A stretch of 50,577 nucleotides of DNA from Clostridia bacterium (GCA_029066845.1 JAIEFR010000023.1:1-50577), one strand, 5' to 3'; shown: positions 25,803-34,568, counted from the first letter of the stretch. Made by a program: numbers and translations. Notes: a model not told the origin generated them from the letters alone.

Positions 25803-25935
25803 AAAAAAATACGTTACCAAACTTCTTCACTGCCCAAGAAAAAGTAACGGTTATTTCAACGGATAGGCAATCGGACTTTGACCGTAATGGCTGTTGCGAC
25901 GGATTTTCACCGTACTTCCCCTACTTTCAGTAAAA
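25803..25935 (-). promoter_or_regulatory. Cobalamin riboswitch with terminator
   Basis: The minus strand carries core B12-aptamer elements in order: GGGAA, GGTGAAAATCC, an ACAGCC segment, and the B12-box-like AGTCCGATTGCCTATCC (within 25861-25920). Downstream, a long stem (CGTTAC/GTAACG at its base, TTCTT/AAGAA inside) ends in seven Ts (25803-25809). It should turn off the DUF4430-ECF genes when cobalamin binds. Confidence 0.9.
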
Positions 25936-25978
25936 AAATTACTACTCGCATTGAACTATATTATTTGACTTTACTTTA

Positions 25979-28312
25979 TTACTTAACCTGAATTTTGTCA
26001 AGCGTTTTGACAAATTCAAGCGCGTCCTTGGTATAATAATCCGCCCCTATTCGTTGCGCAATCGTGCTGCTTAAAACTGCACCGCCAACGAAAATCGGGC
26101 AGGTACAACCCGAATTTTTTAAGGCTGTAACTGTTTCCTCCATCCCCTTAACGGTTGTTGTCATAAGCGCGGAAAGACCTATCGCCTTTGGTAAATACTT
26201 ATTATAAGCTTCCACAACATTTTCCGGAGGAACGTCCTTACCAATGTCGATAACCTCATAACCGTACGATTCACAAACGACTTTCACGATATTTTTACCT
26301 ATGTCGTGAACGTCGCCCTTGACCGTGGCAAGTACAACTCTTCCCTTTGAGCTTTCGCCCTTAGGAAGCCTTTCACCTATCACAGCAAACGCATTTTTAG
26401 CAGCCTCAGCCGAAGCAACCAGTTGCGGCAGAAAGAGTTTGCCGCTATCGTATTCTGCGCCCACTTCTTCAAGCGCTTTTATAAGAACGTCGTTTACAAC
26501 GGACATAACGTCGCGTGTTTCAAGCTCCTTTTTACAGAGCTCTGCAGCCTGATTCTTTATGCCTTTCTTTACGCAGTCGAAGAGATTTGACGCAGAACTT
26601 TGACCAACCTTTGCGGTTTTTACCATAGCTTGCGTTCCCACGAAATCCTTGAAAACTTCAATGAAATTTTCAGAATTTTTATCCTCGCCTGAAAGAACGG
26701 CAAACGCCATTACCGCTCCCGTCATTTCACCGTCAAGCGGATTCATTATCGGCATATTCAGCCCGCAGGTCATAACCATAGTCAGGAACGTTTTGTTTAA
26801 CAGCCCCCTGTTCGGAAGGCCGAAAGAAACGTTTGAAACGCCCAAAGCGGTCTTTACGCCCAGAGTGCGCACCAGTCGCAAAGCTTTAACCGTTTCTACC
26901 ACAAGAGCCTGCTCTGCGGAAGCCGTTAAAACCAGAGTATCTATCATAATTTTGTGACGTGGTATGCCGTAGCATTCCGCACGGGCAATTATGCGCTTTG
27001 CAATTTCAAACCGCTCTTCCGCAGTCTTGGGAACGCCGTTTTTGTCCATAGTAAGACCAAGCACGACCGCCCCGTATTTTTTTGCGATGGGGAAAATTTT
27101 GTCCATCACCTCATCGTCGCCGTTTACGCTGTTTATAAGCGGTATGCCGTTATAATACCTCGCGCCCTTTTCGATAGCCGCTGCGTCCGAGCTGTCAATC
27201 TGCAACGGAAGGTCGGAGTACTCCTGAATTTTAGCGACAACCTCCCTCAATACTGCAGGCTCGTCAAGCTGAGGAAGTCCTACGTTTAAATCGAGAATAT
27301 CCGCACCAGCTTCCTGCTGAGAAACCGCCTCGTCCACGAGATAGTCGTAATTTCCTTCAAGCAAAGCTTCTTTCAGCTTTTTCTTGCCCGTGGGGTTTAA
27401 TCTTTCCCCGCATATTTTTACGCCGTCAATCTCTACCGCCTTAGTTGCGGAATTGATTACTGTTGCCGTTTTTATGGCAGGACGGTTTACTTTTCTGCCA
27501 CGATAACGGCTTATCGATTCGATAAATTCGGGCGTCGTTCCGCAGCAGCCGCCGACTACACTTACGCCCATTCCGATAAACTTTTCGATGTAAAAGTCAA
27601 ACTCTTCCACGCTGAGTGTGTACACGGTTTTTCCGTCTTTAAGTTCGGGCAGACCGCGATTTGGCTGCACCACGACTGGAACGGAAGAACATTCAAGCAG
27701 TCGTTTGACTATGCTTTCCAGCTCCTTAGGTCCCAGCGAACAGTTAACGCCGAGAGCATCTACCCCCAGCCCCGCGAGTGTGTTTGCAACTATTTCAGGC
27801 GTTGAACCTGTAAGCGTTCTTCCCGTGCCGTCAAAAGTCATCGTAGCAAAAAGCGGTTTATCCGTATGCTCCTTAACCGCAAGCACACACGCTTTCATTT
27901 CATACAGGTCTGAAAAGGTTTCGGCAATATAGCCATCAACCAGATCTTTGGTTATCTCCACGATCTGAGCAAAAGCGTCATAAGCCTCATCGAAGGTGAG
28001 CGTGCCCAGAGGCTTTAGCATTGCACCGGTAGGACCAATATCAAAAAACACCTTTTTGCCCGCAGAACGCGCGTTTTCAACCGCCTTCTGCGCAAGTTCT
28101 TCAATTGAATACTTCCCATTGTACTTAATTCTATTCAGTCCGAAAGTATTAGTCGTGATGCAGTCCGCACACGAATACGAGCGGTGTATGGCTTTTATTT
28201 CTTCGGAGTGCGTGATATTGAGTTCTTCGGGGATACCTTCAAGTCCGAGCTTTTCGAGTTCGCTTCCAAATCCGCCGTCAAAAATAATTACTTCTTCACC
28301 GAGCCGTAGCAA
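25979..28312 (-). CDS. metH: Cobalamin-dependent methionine synthase, three-domain form
   Basis: Transfers a methyl group from methyl-tetrahydrofolate via cobalamin to homocysteine. The 777 residues hold the homocysteine domain (1-270, zinc ligands Cys191, Cys256, Cys257 in GVNC and GGCCGTT), the folate domain (about 300-555, CGERLNPTG) and the B12 cap and binding domain with D667-x-H669-xx-G672, His being the cobalt ligand. The C-terminal reactivation domain of long MetH is absent and is encoded separately by the gene just upstream, which overlaps by 25 bases. It follows metF and that gene in one minus-strand operon. Confidence 0.95.
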   Translation of the reverse strand: MLRLGEEVIIFDGGFGSELEKLGLEGIPEELNITHSEEIKAIHRSYSCADCITTNTFGLNRIKYNGKYSIEELAQKAVENARSAGKKVFFDIGPTGAMLKPLGTLTFDEAYDAFAQIVEITKDLVDGYIAETFSDLYEMKACVLAVKEHTDKPLFATMTFDGTGRTLTGSTPEIVANTLAGLGVDALGVNCSLGPKELESIVKRLLECSSVPVVVQPNRGLPELKDGKTVYTLSVEEFDFYIEKFIGMGVSVVGGCCGTTPEFIESISRYRGRKVNRPAIKTATVINSATKAVEIDGVKICGERLNPTGKKKLKEALLEGNYDYLVDEAVSQQEAGADILDLNVGLPQLDEPAVLREVVAKIQEYSDLPLQIDSSDAAAIEKGARYYNGIPLINSVNGDDEVMDKIFPIAKKYGAVVLGLTMDKNGVPKTAEERFEIAKRIIARAECYGIPRHKIMIDTLVLTASAEQALVVETVKALRLVRTLGVKTALGVSNVSFGLPNRGLLNKTFLTMVMTCGLNMPIMNPLDGEMTGAVMAFAVLSGEDKNSENFIEVFKDFVGTQAMVKTAKVGQSSASNLFDCVKKGIKNQAAELCKKELETRDVMSVVNDVLIKALEEVGAEYDSGKLFLPQLVASAEAAKNAFAVIGERLPKGESSKGRVVLATVKGDVHDIGKNIVKVVCESYGYEVIDIGKDVPPENVVEAYNKYLPKAIGLSALMTTTVKGMEETVTALKNSGCTCPIFVGGAVLSSTIAQRIGADYYTKDALEFVKTLDKIQVK

Positions 28313-28908
28313 GTCACACCCTCCTTCCTGTATTCGCAGTGCCCGAAAACCGCACAGTTATTACAGTTTTTTTCCGCCGCTTTACCAACGGCAACAACGC
28401 CTGCCATAGATTTGCAGGGCAGAATAAAATTGCTCCCCGTAAGGCTAAGTCCTATCTTTTCTGGTTGCAATATGCGAAAAATTTCTTTTATGTCGTCCGT
28501 ACTGCTTCCGCCGTAACCGGGGCAAAATCTGTACGATAAGTTTAAGTTCAGACTCTTTTCGTACTCGTCTGAGAGCTCCTCTAAATACGCGCTTGCGCAG
28601 GCATCCATAATGACCGCCAAAGCCGCGTTTGTGCGCTCGTAATACTTAATGCGTCTGTCCACCTCACCGCCGAGAGTCATAACGGAAATAATTACTCCCT
28701 CGCTTCCTTTAAGATATTCGGAATAGGGCTCGGCGTTTAGAAATGCGGGCGGCGTTTGGAAAAATTTATAGATATAGCGGAAATGCGCAAGCTTTTCAAG
28801 CTCGGCATAACATTGCGTTATGGCCTCGTCCGTTTCAGCACTTTTGCCGACGGCTCGGAATCCGAGATAGGAATACGTACGCTTTTTAAGCTGTAAAATA
28901 TCCATCAA
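28288..28908 (-). CDS. Stand-alone MetH reactivation (AdoMet-binding) protein with Cys cluster
   Basis: A 206-residue homologue of the C-terminal activation domain of MetH, which binds S-adenosylmethionine and reductively remethylates inactive Co(II) cobalamin. The AdoMet loop reads RFCPGYGGSSTDD (127-139), and SNFILPCKSMAGVVAVG (159-175) matches the following family segment. After it come four cysteines (C182, C185, C191, C200), not part of classic MetH, which may bind an Fe-S cluster for electron delivery. Placed between metF and metH with overlaps on both sides, consistent with a split methionine synthase. Confidence 0.88.
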   Translation of the reverse strand: MMDILQLKKRTYSYLGFRAVGKSAETDEAITQCYAELEKLAHFRYIYKFFQTPPAFLNAEPYSEYLKGSEGVIISVMTLGGEVDRRIKYYERTNAALAVIMDACASAYLEELSDEYEKSLNLNLSYRFCPGYGGSSTDDIKEIFRILQPEKIGLSLTGSNFILPCKSMAGVVAVGKAAEKNCNNCAVFGHCEYRKEGVTCYGSVKK

Positions 28909-29764
28909 TTACGCACTTCAACCTTTTGCAGATTTCTTCCGCCGTATCGGGACGGTTCATAGTGTAAATATGTATGCCGGGCGCGCCCTTTGCAATCAGG
29001 TCGCATATCTGATATGCCGCGTAGTTAATTCCCACTTCGCGCATAGCTTCGGGATCTTTCGAGTAAACCTCGATCATATTTCTCAGTTCCAAAGGAATTG
29101 TGCTTCCGCACATAGTCTTTATTCTGCTTATATTTTTAACGCTGGTCAAAGGCATAATTCCGGGAATTATAGGCGCTGTTATGCCTATTTTGCGCGCCTC
29201 GTTAACAAGACGGTAATAGTACGAATTATCGTAAAACATCTGCGTGATAAAAAATTCCGCTCCGCTTTCACCCTTAGTTTTCAGATTTGCAAGGTCGGCG
29301 TAAAGTGTTTCACTCTCCGTATGACCCTCGGGATAGCACGCCGCACCCGCGCAAAAGCCGTACTTCGAGATATATTGCAAAAGGTCGGATGCGTGCTTGA
29401 AATGCTTGCAATACTCCGCGTCATACTCCACGGGCTTGTCCCCGCGCAGAGCCAACACGTTTTCCACGTTCAGGCTCTTCAACTTCTCGACCAAAGCGTC
29501 TATATCTTTGTGGGAAGAAGGTCCACCGGTGACGTGCGCCAAAGGCTCAAGCCCCCGCGACTTAATGTAGCCCGCAATTTCTGAAGCACCGCGCACGTTT
29601 GCTCCGCCTGCACCGTAAGTTACACTAATAAAGTCTGGCCCGAGTGTTTTTAACGTGTCAATAGTTTTATAAAGTTTTTCAAGCTCGTCGCTGCCGTCTT
29701 TTTTAGGCGGAAACACCTCGAACGACAGCGTTCTCTTGTTTTTCAAAATTTCACTTATTTTCAT
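28886..29764 (-). CDS. metF: 5,10-methylenetetrahydrofolate reductase
   Basis: Supplies 5-methyl-tetrahydrofolate for MetH. A TIM-barrel flavoprotein of 292 residues with family segments SFEVFPPKKDG near the N-terminus, FISVTYGAGG (about 45-54), LALRGDKP (about 105-112) and PGIMPLTS. It is the first gene of metF-activator-metH, overlapping the activator by 23 bases. The ribosome site is weak and only 30 bases separate it from the signal peptidase gene upstream, with no terminator in between, so read-through from that operon is possible. Confidence 0.96.
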   Translation of the reverse strand: MKISEILKNKRTLSFEVFPPKKDGSDELEKLYKTIDTLKTLGPDFISVTYGAGGANVRGASEIAGYIKSRGLEPLAHVTGGPSSHKDIDALVEKLKSLNVENVLALRGDKPVEYDAEYCKHFKHASDLLQYISKYGFCAGAACYPEGHTESETLYADLANLKTKGESGAEFFITQMFYDNSYYYRLVNEARKIGITAPIIPGIMPLTSVKNISRIKTMCGSTIPLELRNMIEVYSKDPEAMREVGINYAAYQICDLIAKGAPGIHIYTMNRPDTAEEICKRLKCVIDGYFTA

Positions 29765-29794
29765 AATTTCAGTAAATTAAATTTTTATCCGCAT

Positions 29795-30451
29795 TTAAAT
29801 GTCGTTTTGATTATCGTCTTCGGGTTCTTCCGCGGTGGGCGGTAGTTCTGCATTCTCTTCTATCTGCGGAATTGCAGTTTGCGCTTTTTTCTCCTCTTCG
29901 CTCTGTTTGCTGAGCCTGACAATTTTTAAAGCCTGCGACACGATAAAAGGAATTGCAATTAAAGCAATAATTATAATTATGCCGTACTTGCTTAAAAAGC
30001 TGAAAAACGCACCCCAACCCGCCGAATTGAAAGTGCATTTTCCAAGCAGATTTTCAGCTGTGACCGGTGCTCTGTCAGCAGACGGATTGTTTACACCCTT
30101 TGTTGTTATGCCGTTCTCGCTGATTGCTATGGCTTCGTGAACCACACTCTGTCCTTTTATTGCCGTATCAAAGCCCTCACCAGCCACAAAGACGATATAG
30201 TCCCCGACTTCAACGTCGGCATACTTGCACGAATGGTACACAATCAAATCGCCGACCTTGATTTCAGGCTCCATCGAATTGGTCTGAACTATGGCAAAAG
30301 ACGTGCCGAAAAAGCTAACGGGCTTGTGCTGAGCACGGCAAATTACGATATTCACGATAATTATTGCCGTGAGCACTAAAATTATTGCCGTGATAACGGT
30401 GCAGATTATGGATAGAACCTTTGACCAGGGCTTCTTTTTTTCGTTATTCAC
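29795..30451 (-). CDS. SipW/ER-type signal peptidase I (second of two)
   Basis: A membrane-bound serine peptidase of 218 residues that cleaves signal peptides outside the membrane. Helices at about 10-38 and 156-176 flank the catalytic domain. The nucleophile is Ser59 in TNSMEP. The general base position has His105 (VVHEA) instead of Lys, which marks the ER/archaeal/SipW class, and Asp126 lies in NNPSAD. An acidic, Pro/Glu-rich tail follows. Its start overlaps the stop of the DUF2357-like gene by four bases, so the two are coupled. It probably processes the TasA-like proteins of the locus, though which peptidase serves which substrate is unknown. Confidence 0.92.
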   Translation of the reverse strand: MNNEKKKPWSKVLSIICTVITAIILVLTAIIIVNIVICRAQHKPVSFFGTSFAIVQTNSMEPEIKVGDLIVYHSCKYADVEVGDYIVFVAGEGFDTAIKGQSVVHEAIAISENGITTKGVNNPSADRAPVTAENLLGKCTFNSAGWGAFFSFLSKYGIIIIIALIAIPFIVSQALKIVRLSKQSEEEKKAQTAIPQIEENAELPPTAEEPEDDNQNDI

Positions 30452-31896
30452 CCTTTTTTCTTCGTCCTTTTAATTGTAGTAAGCTTTTTACGTGTCACGC
30501 GCCTGGGCTTATTCTTCGCCTTTTCTTCGGCTAGTTCCTTTTGTAGCTTGATAAGCTTGGATTCGGCACGCTCGGACATACGCTGCGCACGTTCAACCTC
30601 TTCCCATTTCAGCTTTAAAAACAGCTTACGCCTGCGGAGACGCTCCTGCTGCTCTTTAATCTCGATACGCTTCTTTTCAATAGCGGTCAACGGCTTCTTG
30701 TCGGAAACGTCCTTAATCTGCTCTTCAATCAGTTCGTTATACATTTCATCGTTGATACGCGAAACCGAACGGAAGAATTTAGAAAAGTTTACGTTAAGGC
30801 GGTTTTCCACCACGTATTCGCCATCCTGTGCAGCGGCGATCAATTCGTCCTTCATCTTGCGGAAGTAATATTCGTTAATCGTCTCCTCACCCGACTGCTG
30901 GTTTGACAATTCGAAATCGGGAGTAAAAGTATAGTTTGTCACTATATTAAACTCTTTTTCCTGAGGCACGGAGAACTCAATATCGTCGTACTTATCCTTC
31001 TTCAAAATACGGTCGGTAAGAAGCGATTGCAAGCTCAAGCCCGCAATGACGGTCAAATCGTCGAAATAGTCGCCGTCCACGGGCAAATTCTTGTCCTTGA
31101 CGTCAACGCTGTAACCAAGATAGGTATATGACGAAATATACAACCACAGCTTATAGCAGTTGTTATAATCAACGTTTTTAGTTAAAAGATTGGTCTTCTG
31201 AATGGGCGGGCGCACAGGCTTAGCTTTGTTAAGCTTTTTCATAAACTCCGTAGTCTGCAAAACGCGCAGTCTGCGGCGGATAGTCTCTACCCTGTTGAAA
31301 AGGTCCTCGTTTTTGCTGGCTTCCTCGGTAGATTCGGGCGGCTCCTGCACCTGTAAGTTAATATTGCATTTGAATCTGCTTATTCCGTACTCGAACTCCG
31401 ACTGAACGCAAACATTGGTCTGCTCGAAATTATCAATCTTGCCGTTCAAATCCTTATAACGCTGTTCGACAAACTTTATAAGCCTGTTTACAAGCGCGCA
31501 AATAAAGCGGTTTTCGTATATCGCAATATCCTCGTCAAGCTCGACTGTAAGCAGCTTTTTGGGCGTTACTTCGCCCTCTTTGTCAATATTCTGCACAAAC
31601 TGCGAGTGCGTCGTCAAATGTCTGACCGTTCTTGAATTGGTGCGGCGCACCTTAGCTACGTCAAGTATAAGATCGTTTTCGGCAATGAATTTGCGGGGAT
31701 TGCGCGCAATCTGCTCTATGGAATGCAGCGCGCCTTCTATCGTCAATACCCAGTTATCGTCAAGCATAACCGACTGTGACACCACGTTATGCAAAACCTT
31801 ATTCTCACCTGCACGAAGCGCGGCAAGAAAGCGCGAATAGCTTGCGCTGTCGCCGCCGATTTTTTTCATAAACTTGTTGAGAAAAGTCTTTTCCAT
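30448..31896 (-). CDS. DUF2357-like (McrC-associated family) protein with coiled-coil basic tail
   Basis: 482 residues, partner of the McrB-like ATPase next door. The segment YENRFICALVNRLIKFV (127-143) is the hallmark of DUF2357, a domain normally paired with McrB-type GTPases and often linked to a PD-(D/E)xK nuclease. Here TPDFELS (325-331) is not followed by a D/E-x-K, so a working nuclease is unlikely. Residues about 385-465 form a strongly charged coiled coil, then a very basic end (residues 465-482). AAGGTG precedes the ATG, and a hairpin lies between it and the ATPase gene. The function is not known. Confidence 0.72.
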   Translation of the reverse strand: MEKTFLNKFMKKIGGDSASYSRFLAALRAGENKVLHNVVSQSVMLDDNWVLTIEGALHSIEQIARNPRKFIAENDLILDVAKVRRTNSRTVRHLTTHSQFVQNIDKEGEVTPKKLLTVELDEDIAIYENRFICALVNRLIKFVEQRYKDLNGKIDNFEQTNVCVQSEFEYGISRFKCNINLQVQEPPESTEEASKNEDLFNRVETIRRRLRVLQTTEFMKKLNKAKPVRPPIQKTNLLTKNVDYNNCYKLWLYISSYTYLGYSVDVKDKNLPVDGDYFDDLTVIAGLSLQSLLTDRILKKDKYDDIEFSVPQEKEFNIVTNYTFTPDFELSNQQSGEETINEYYFRKMKDELIAAAQDGEYVVENRLNVNFSKFFRSVSRINDEMYNELIEEQIKDVSDKKPLTAIEKKRIEIKEQQERLRRRKLFLKLKWEEVERAQRMSERAESKLIKLQKELAEEKAKNKPRRVTRKKLTTIKRTKKKG

Positions 31897-31915
31897 ATCA
31901 CACCTTAAAAAGATA

Positions 31916-31936
31916 GCCTAACCCGTCGGGTCAGGC
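31916..31936 (-). terminator. Hairpin between the McrB-like and DUF2357-like genes
   Basis: GCCTGACCCG pairs with CGGGTTAGGC with one G-T pair. On the minus strand TATCTTTTT follows. It is short and T-poor, so it may act as a partial terminator that lowers expression of the downstream genes, or as an mRNA processing point. Confidence 0.55.
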
Positions 31937-31957
31937 CTTTTAAGCATAAAATGCCGA

Positions 31958-33499
31958 TTATGACAGTTTTTGCAGTTCCTTTATATAATCAACGCAATAG
32001 GGCATTGAATCTTTGCCGAACTTATCGTTGAAGAAATCAATCAATGCACTAAGTTCCTTGTGCAGGAAAGGCAGGTTGAGTGCATTGAACTTGCGCAGAA
32101 TTTTGGAGGTTATAATGAAGTCTACGCCGCCGAGCTCGGTTCCGCCGCACGCCATATAGATGGGAACGAACAGCTTGAGCTGTTTCATAATACGGTTACC
32201 AAAGCTGATTTTGAAGTTTTCGCGAATGTGTGCGTCAAATTCCTTGATAAGTCCCAACGTTTCTTCGGAAATCTTATATTCGTTATGCGCACGCTCGAAC
32301 AGACTGTCAAGGTAGCTGTACGAACAGTTATAGCTTTCCGTCAGAGGCGCGTCGAAATAGTCTGCCTTGTTGTTGAGCTCAAGCGTAACGGCACGGTCGT
32401 AAACCTTATCGGTAATTGTAAATGTCGAGTCGTCGTTGTTCGCCGTTCCGATAAACCATACGTTCTGGGGAACGAGGAATTTGCCGTAAACGACATTCTT
32501 AGGGTCGTCCTCACGCGGCGATGCAATGAGGTCTATCTTCCACTCTGCCACGTCGGGCATTTCCATTATGGACAGGAAGTCCGCAAAATAGTACTCTATA
32601 CGCGCCAGATTCATTTCGTCGAGGACCATAAAATTGGGGTCTTCGCGAAGCGATACTTCATACAACGAAGCAAGGAAATCGGTTTCGTTGAATTTCTTGG
32701 TAAATTCGTTAAAGTAACCTATAAGGTCGGCTCTGTCACGCCAGGAAGGCTGAACGGAAATTATGGATGTTCCGTTATTGAAGAACTTACCCATTGCATA
32801 GGGCAGCGAGGTTTTACCTGTACCGGATATACCTTCGAGTATAAGCACCTTAGAGGTTGCCATACCGGAAAGGAATACTCGTATAGTTTCCTCAGTGTAA
32901 TAAAGTTTAAGCTGTGAAGCCGCGAAGTTTACAAATCTGGTAACAATCTGCGGCAGAGTAAGCATATCCTCGTCGGTCATATATACGACGTTGGGATTAC
33001 GCTCGTACTTCTCGTCGAGGTTGATAAGCTTTGTAAAGCGGTTATTTGCCTCCTGCTTCTCCTCGTCGCCGAGAGCGACCTCGTCGCCAGTCGAAGCGGA
33101 GCCTGCCGCCTCATAGCCGTTCATTCCCAGTTTAAGGGCGAAAATCTTGCTCTTTTCCTTTACAAGCTGGTCTGCCTGCTCTTTGAGCCTTGCAACCTCT
33201 TCCATAAGTCTGTCTTTATCGACTTCCTTTGCACGGAAGAAGATATACCTGCGCACGAGTTGGAATAACCTGTAGCAGATAAAGAACAGGAAAGCAATAT
33301 TTGCCGCAGAAACGATAATAAGGCATATCCAGCCCCACACGTCAAACGCGCCAACGTGCCGTCCCAAATTCTGACAGTATGAAATAGCGTCCCCTATAAA
33401 CAGTTTATAGAACAAATAGAAGAACGTTTTTATGAAATACCATAAGTTTTGCAACCACGCCCACAAAAAGTTGACGTAGTACTCAGCAAACTCTGCCAT
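31958..33499 (-). CDS. Membrane-anchored McrB-like AAA+ ATPase
   Basis: 513 residues. Two hydrophobic helices (about 10-35 and 55-82) anchor it in the membrane, a short coiled coil follows (92-118), and an AAA+ module fills the rest. Walker A is GISGTGKT (223-230), Walker B MVLDEMN (291-297), sensor 1 GTANND (351-356) and an arginine-finger-like DKVYDRA (364-370), the arrangement of McrB and related ATPases. McrB normally has an N-terminal DNA-reading domain; here that is replaced by membrane helices. GAGGGTGG precedes the ATG. It is encoded between a SipW-type peptidase and the DUF2357-like partner. A role in surface-protein export or assembly rather than restriction is inferred. Confidence 0.85.
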   Translation of the reverse strand: MAEFAEYYVNFLWAWLQNLWYFIKTFFYLFYKLFIGDAISYCQNLGRHVGAFDVWGWICLIIVSAANIAFLFFICYRLFQLVRRYIFFRAKEVDKDRLMEEVARLKEQADQLVKEKSKIFALKLGMNGYEAAGSASTGDEVALGDEEKQEANNRFTKLINLDEKYERNPNVVYMTDEDMLTLPQIVTRFVNFAASQLKLYYTEETIRVFLSGMATSKVLILEGISGTGKTSLPYAMGKFFNNGTSIISVQPSWRDRADLIGYFNEFTKKFNETDFLASLYEVSLREDPNFMVLDEMNLARIEYYFADFLSIMEMPDVAEWKIDLIASPREDDPKNVVYGKFLVPQNVWFIGTANNDDSTFTITDKVYDRAVTLELNNKADYFDAPLTESYNCSYSYLDSLFERAHNEYKISEETLGLIKEFDAHIRENFKISFGNRIMKQLKLFVPIYMACGGTELGGVDFIITSKILRKFNALNLPFLHKELSALIDFFNDKFGKDSMPYCVDYIKELQKLS

Positions 33500-33547
33500 T
33501 TATTTCCACCCTCATTACTTAGTTTTGCTTATTTGCAAAACCTGAAA

Positions 33548-34393
33548 TTACTTTTTGTCCTCTTCGTTTCCGGAAGAAGCTTCCTGCTTTTGTTCTGCGG
33601 GTTTGTCTTCCGTATTATCGTCCGTTACCGTCTTATCTTCGGCAGCGGATTTTTCCTCTGTATTTTGCGCATCAGGCTGCGTATTCTGCGACTGCATTTC
33701 GGCAAGAAGCTCCTGTCTTATCCTCTCTCTTTCTTCAAGCTGAGATTGCTCCGCTTCGATAGTCTGCGCTTTCTTTTCCTTTCTGATTACCAGAATGAGA
33801 TTAACCGCAAAGTACGCAACGACTAAAAGCGAAGGCAAAACTATGCAAACAAAGAAGCCCGCGGAAGAACTCATAAACAGGAACATATGACCTATTCCGC
33901 CTGCCTTGCCCTGATAAACGCCTATTATTTCCTTGGGCAGTACCCACTCGTTATTGCCCTGGGGGTTGTTGTCGCCGTGCGTAACAAAATGCTGAACCGC
34001 ACCGCTATTATTATAAACTATATCTATAATGCGGTGGGTATTAAGGAGTCTTTTTCCGTCCAGAATAGTCGGGTCCTCAAAGGTGACGATATCGCCGACT
34101 TTGAGGTCTTTGGTATCCTCCTCGGACAGCAGTTTGATAGAAATCATATCGCCCCTGGAAAAGTTATCGGCTTTTACTTCACCCGTTACTGCATCCTTCG
34201 CCATAGATTCCGAGCTTACGCCGACGTAGGCTTTACCGAACACTTCGGTAAACTGATGATATCCCTTCGCCTTGGAGGAAATAGTGCATACGGCAAGAAA
34301 TAGCGCAAAGATTAAAACAATTGCAACTACAACGTCCACCACTATATTTACTATTTTTTTAGTTTTAGGTGTCATATTGATTTTAGGCAACAT
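33548..34393 (-). CDS. SipW-type signal peptidase I (first of two) with long acidic tail
   Basis: 281 residues from the ATG at 34391-34393, which has an AGGAAG site; a start 13 codons further upstream has none. Transmembrane helices at 14-36 and about 176-204 flank the catalytic domain. The nucleophile is Ser63 in SSESM, the base is His120 in NTHR (SipW/ER class) and Asp141 lies in HGDNNP. The C-terminal 75 residues are cytosolic by topology and highly charged, with a possible coiled coil (about 208-235). First gene behind the promoter at 34464-34492 and adjacent to the TasA-like genes, its probable substrates. Confidence 0.93.
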   Translation of the reverse strand: MLPKINMTPKTKKIVNIVVDVVVAIVLIFALFLAVCTISSKAKGYHQFTEVFGKAYVGVSSESMAKDAVTGEVKADNFSRGDMISIKLLSEEDTKDLKVGDIVTFEDPTILDGKRLLNTHRIIDIVYNNSGAVQHFVTHGDNNPQGNNEWVLPKEIIGVYQGKAGGIGHMFLFMSSSAGFFVCIVLPSLLVVAYFAVNLILVIRKEKKAQTIEAEQSQLEERERIRQELLAEMQSQNTQPDAQNTEEKSAAEDKTVTDDNTEDKPAEQKQEASSGNEEDKK

Positions 34394-34463
34394 ATCTTCT
34401 TCCTTTCGTATAAGCAAAAAATGAAGACCCATCTTTTTTAGCTTTAAACATTATACCTTATAT

Positions 34464-34492
34464 ATTTTACCATAGAATTTACAGTAAATCAA
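34464..34492 (-). promoter_or_regulatory. Promoter of the SipW-McrB-DUF2357-SipW operon
   Basis: On the minus strand TTGATT (34487-34492), a 17-base spacer and TAAAAT (34464-34469), after the TasA-like terminator and about 70 bases before the SipW start. Confidence 0.7.
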
Positions 34493-34532
34493 TAGACCGC
34501 CGAAAATTTTTTTAAAATATTGATATAATTTG

Positions 34533-34568
34533 TAAAAAATTTTGAGCCGACGGATTATCCGTCGGCTC
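34533..34568 (-). terminator. Terminator of the TasA-like gene
   Basis: 11-bp perfect stem (34544-34554 with 34558-34568), followed on the minus strand by A-rich then T-rich sequence (34533-34543). It separates the TasA-like genes from the SipW-McrB operon. Confidence 0.85.

Noticed and set aside
30448-33499. Classical McrBC restriction system
   Set aside because: The ATPase lacks a DNA-reading domain and is membrane-anchored, and the partner lacks a recognisable nuclease D/E-x-K, so a restriction call is not supported.
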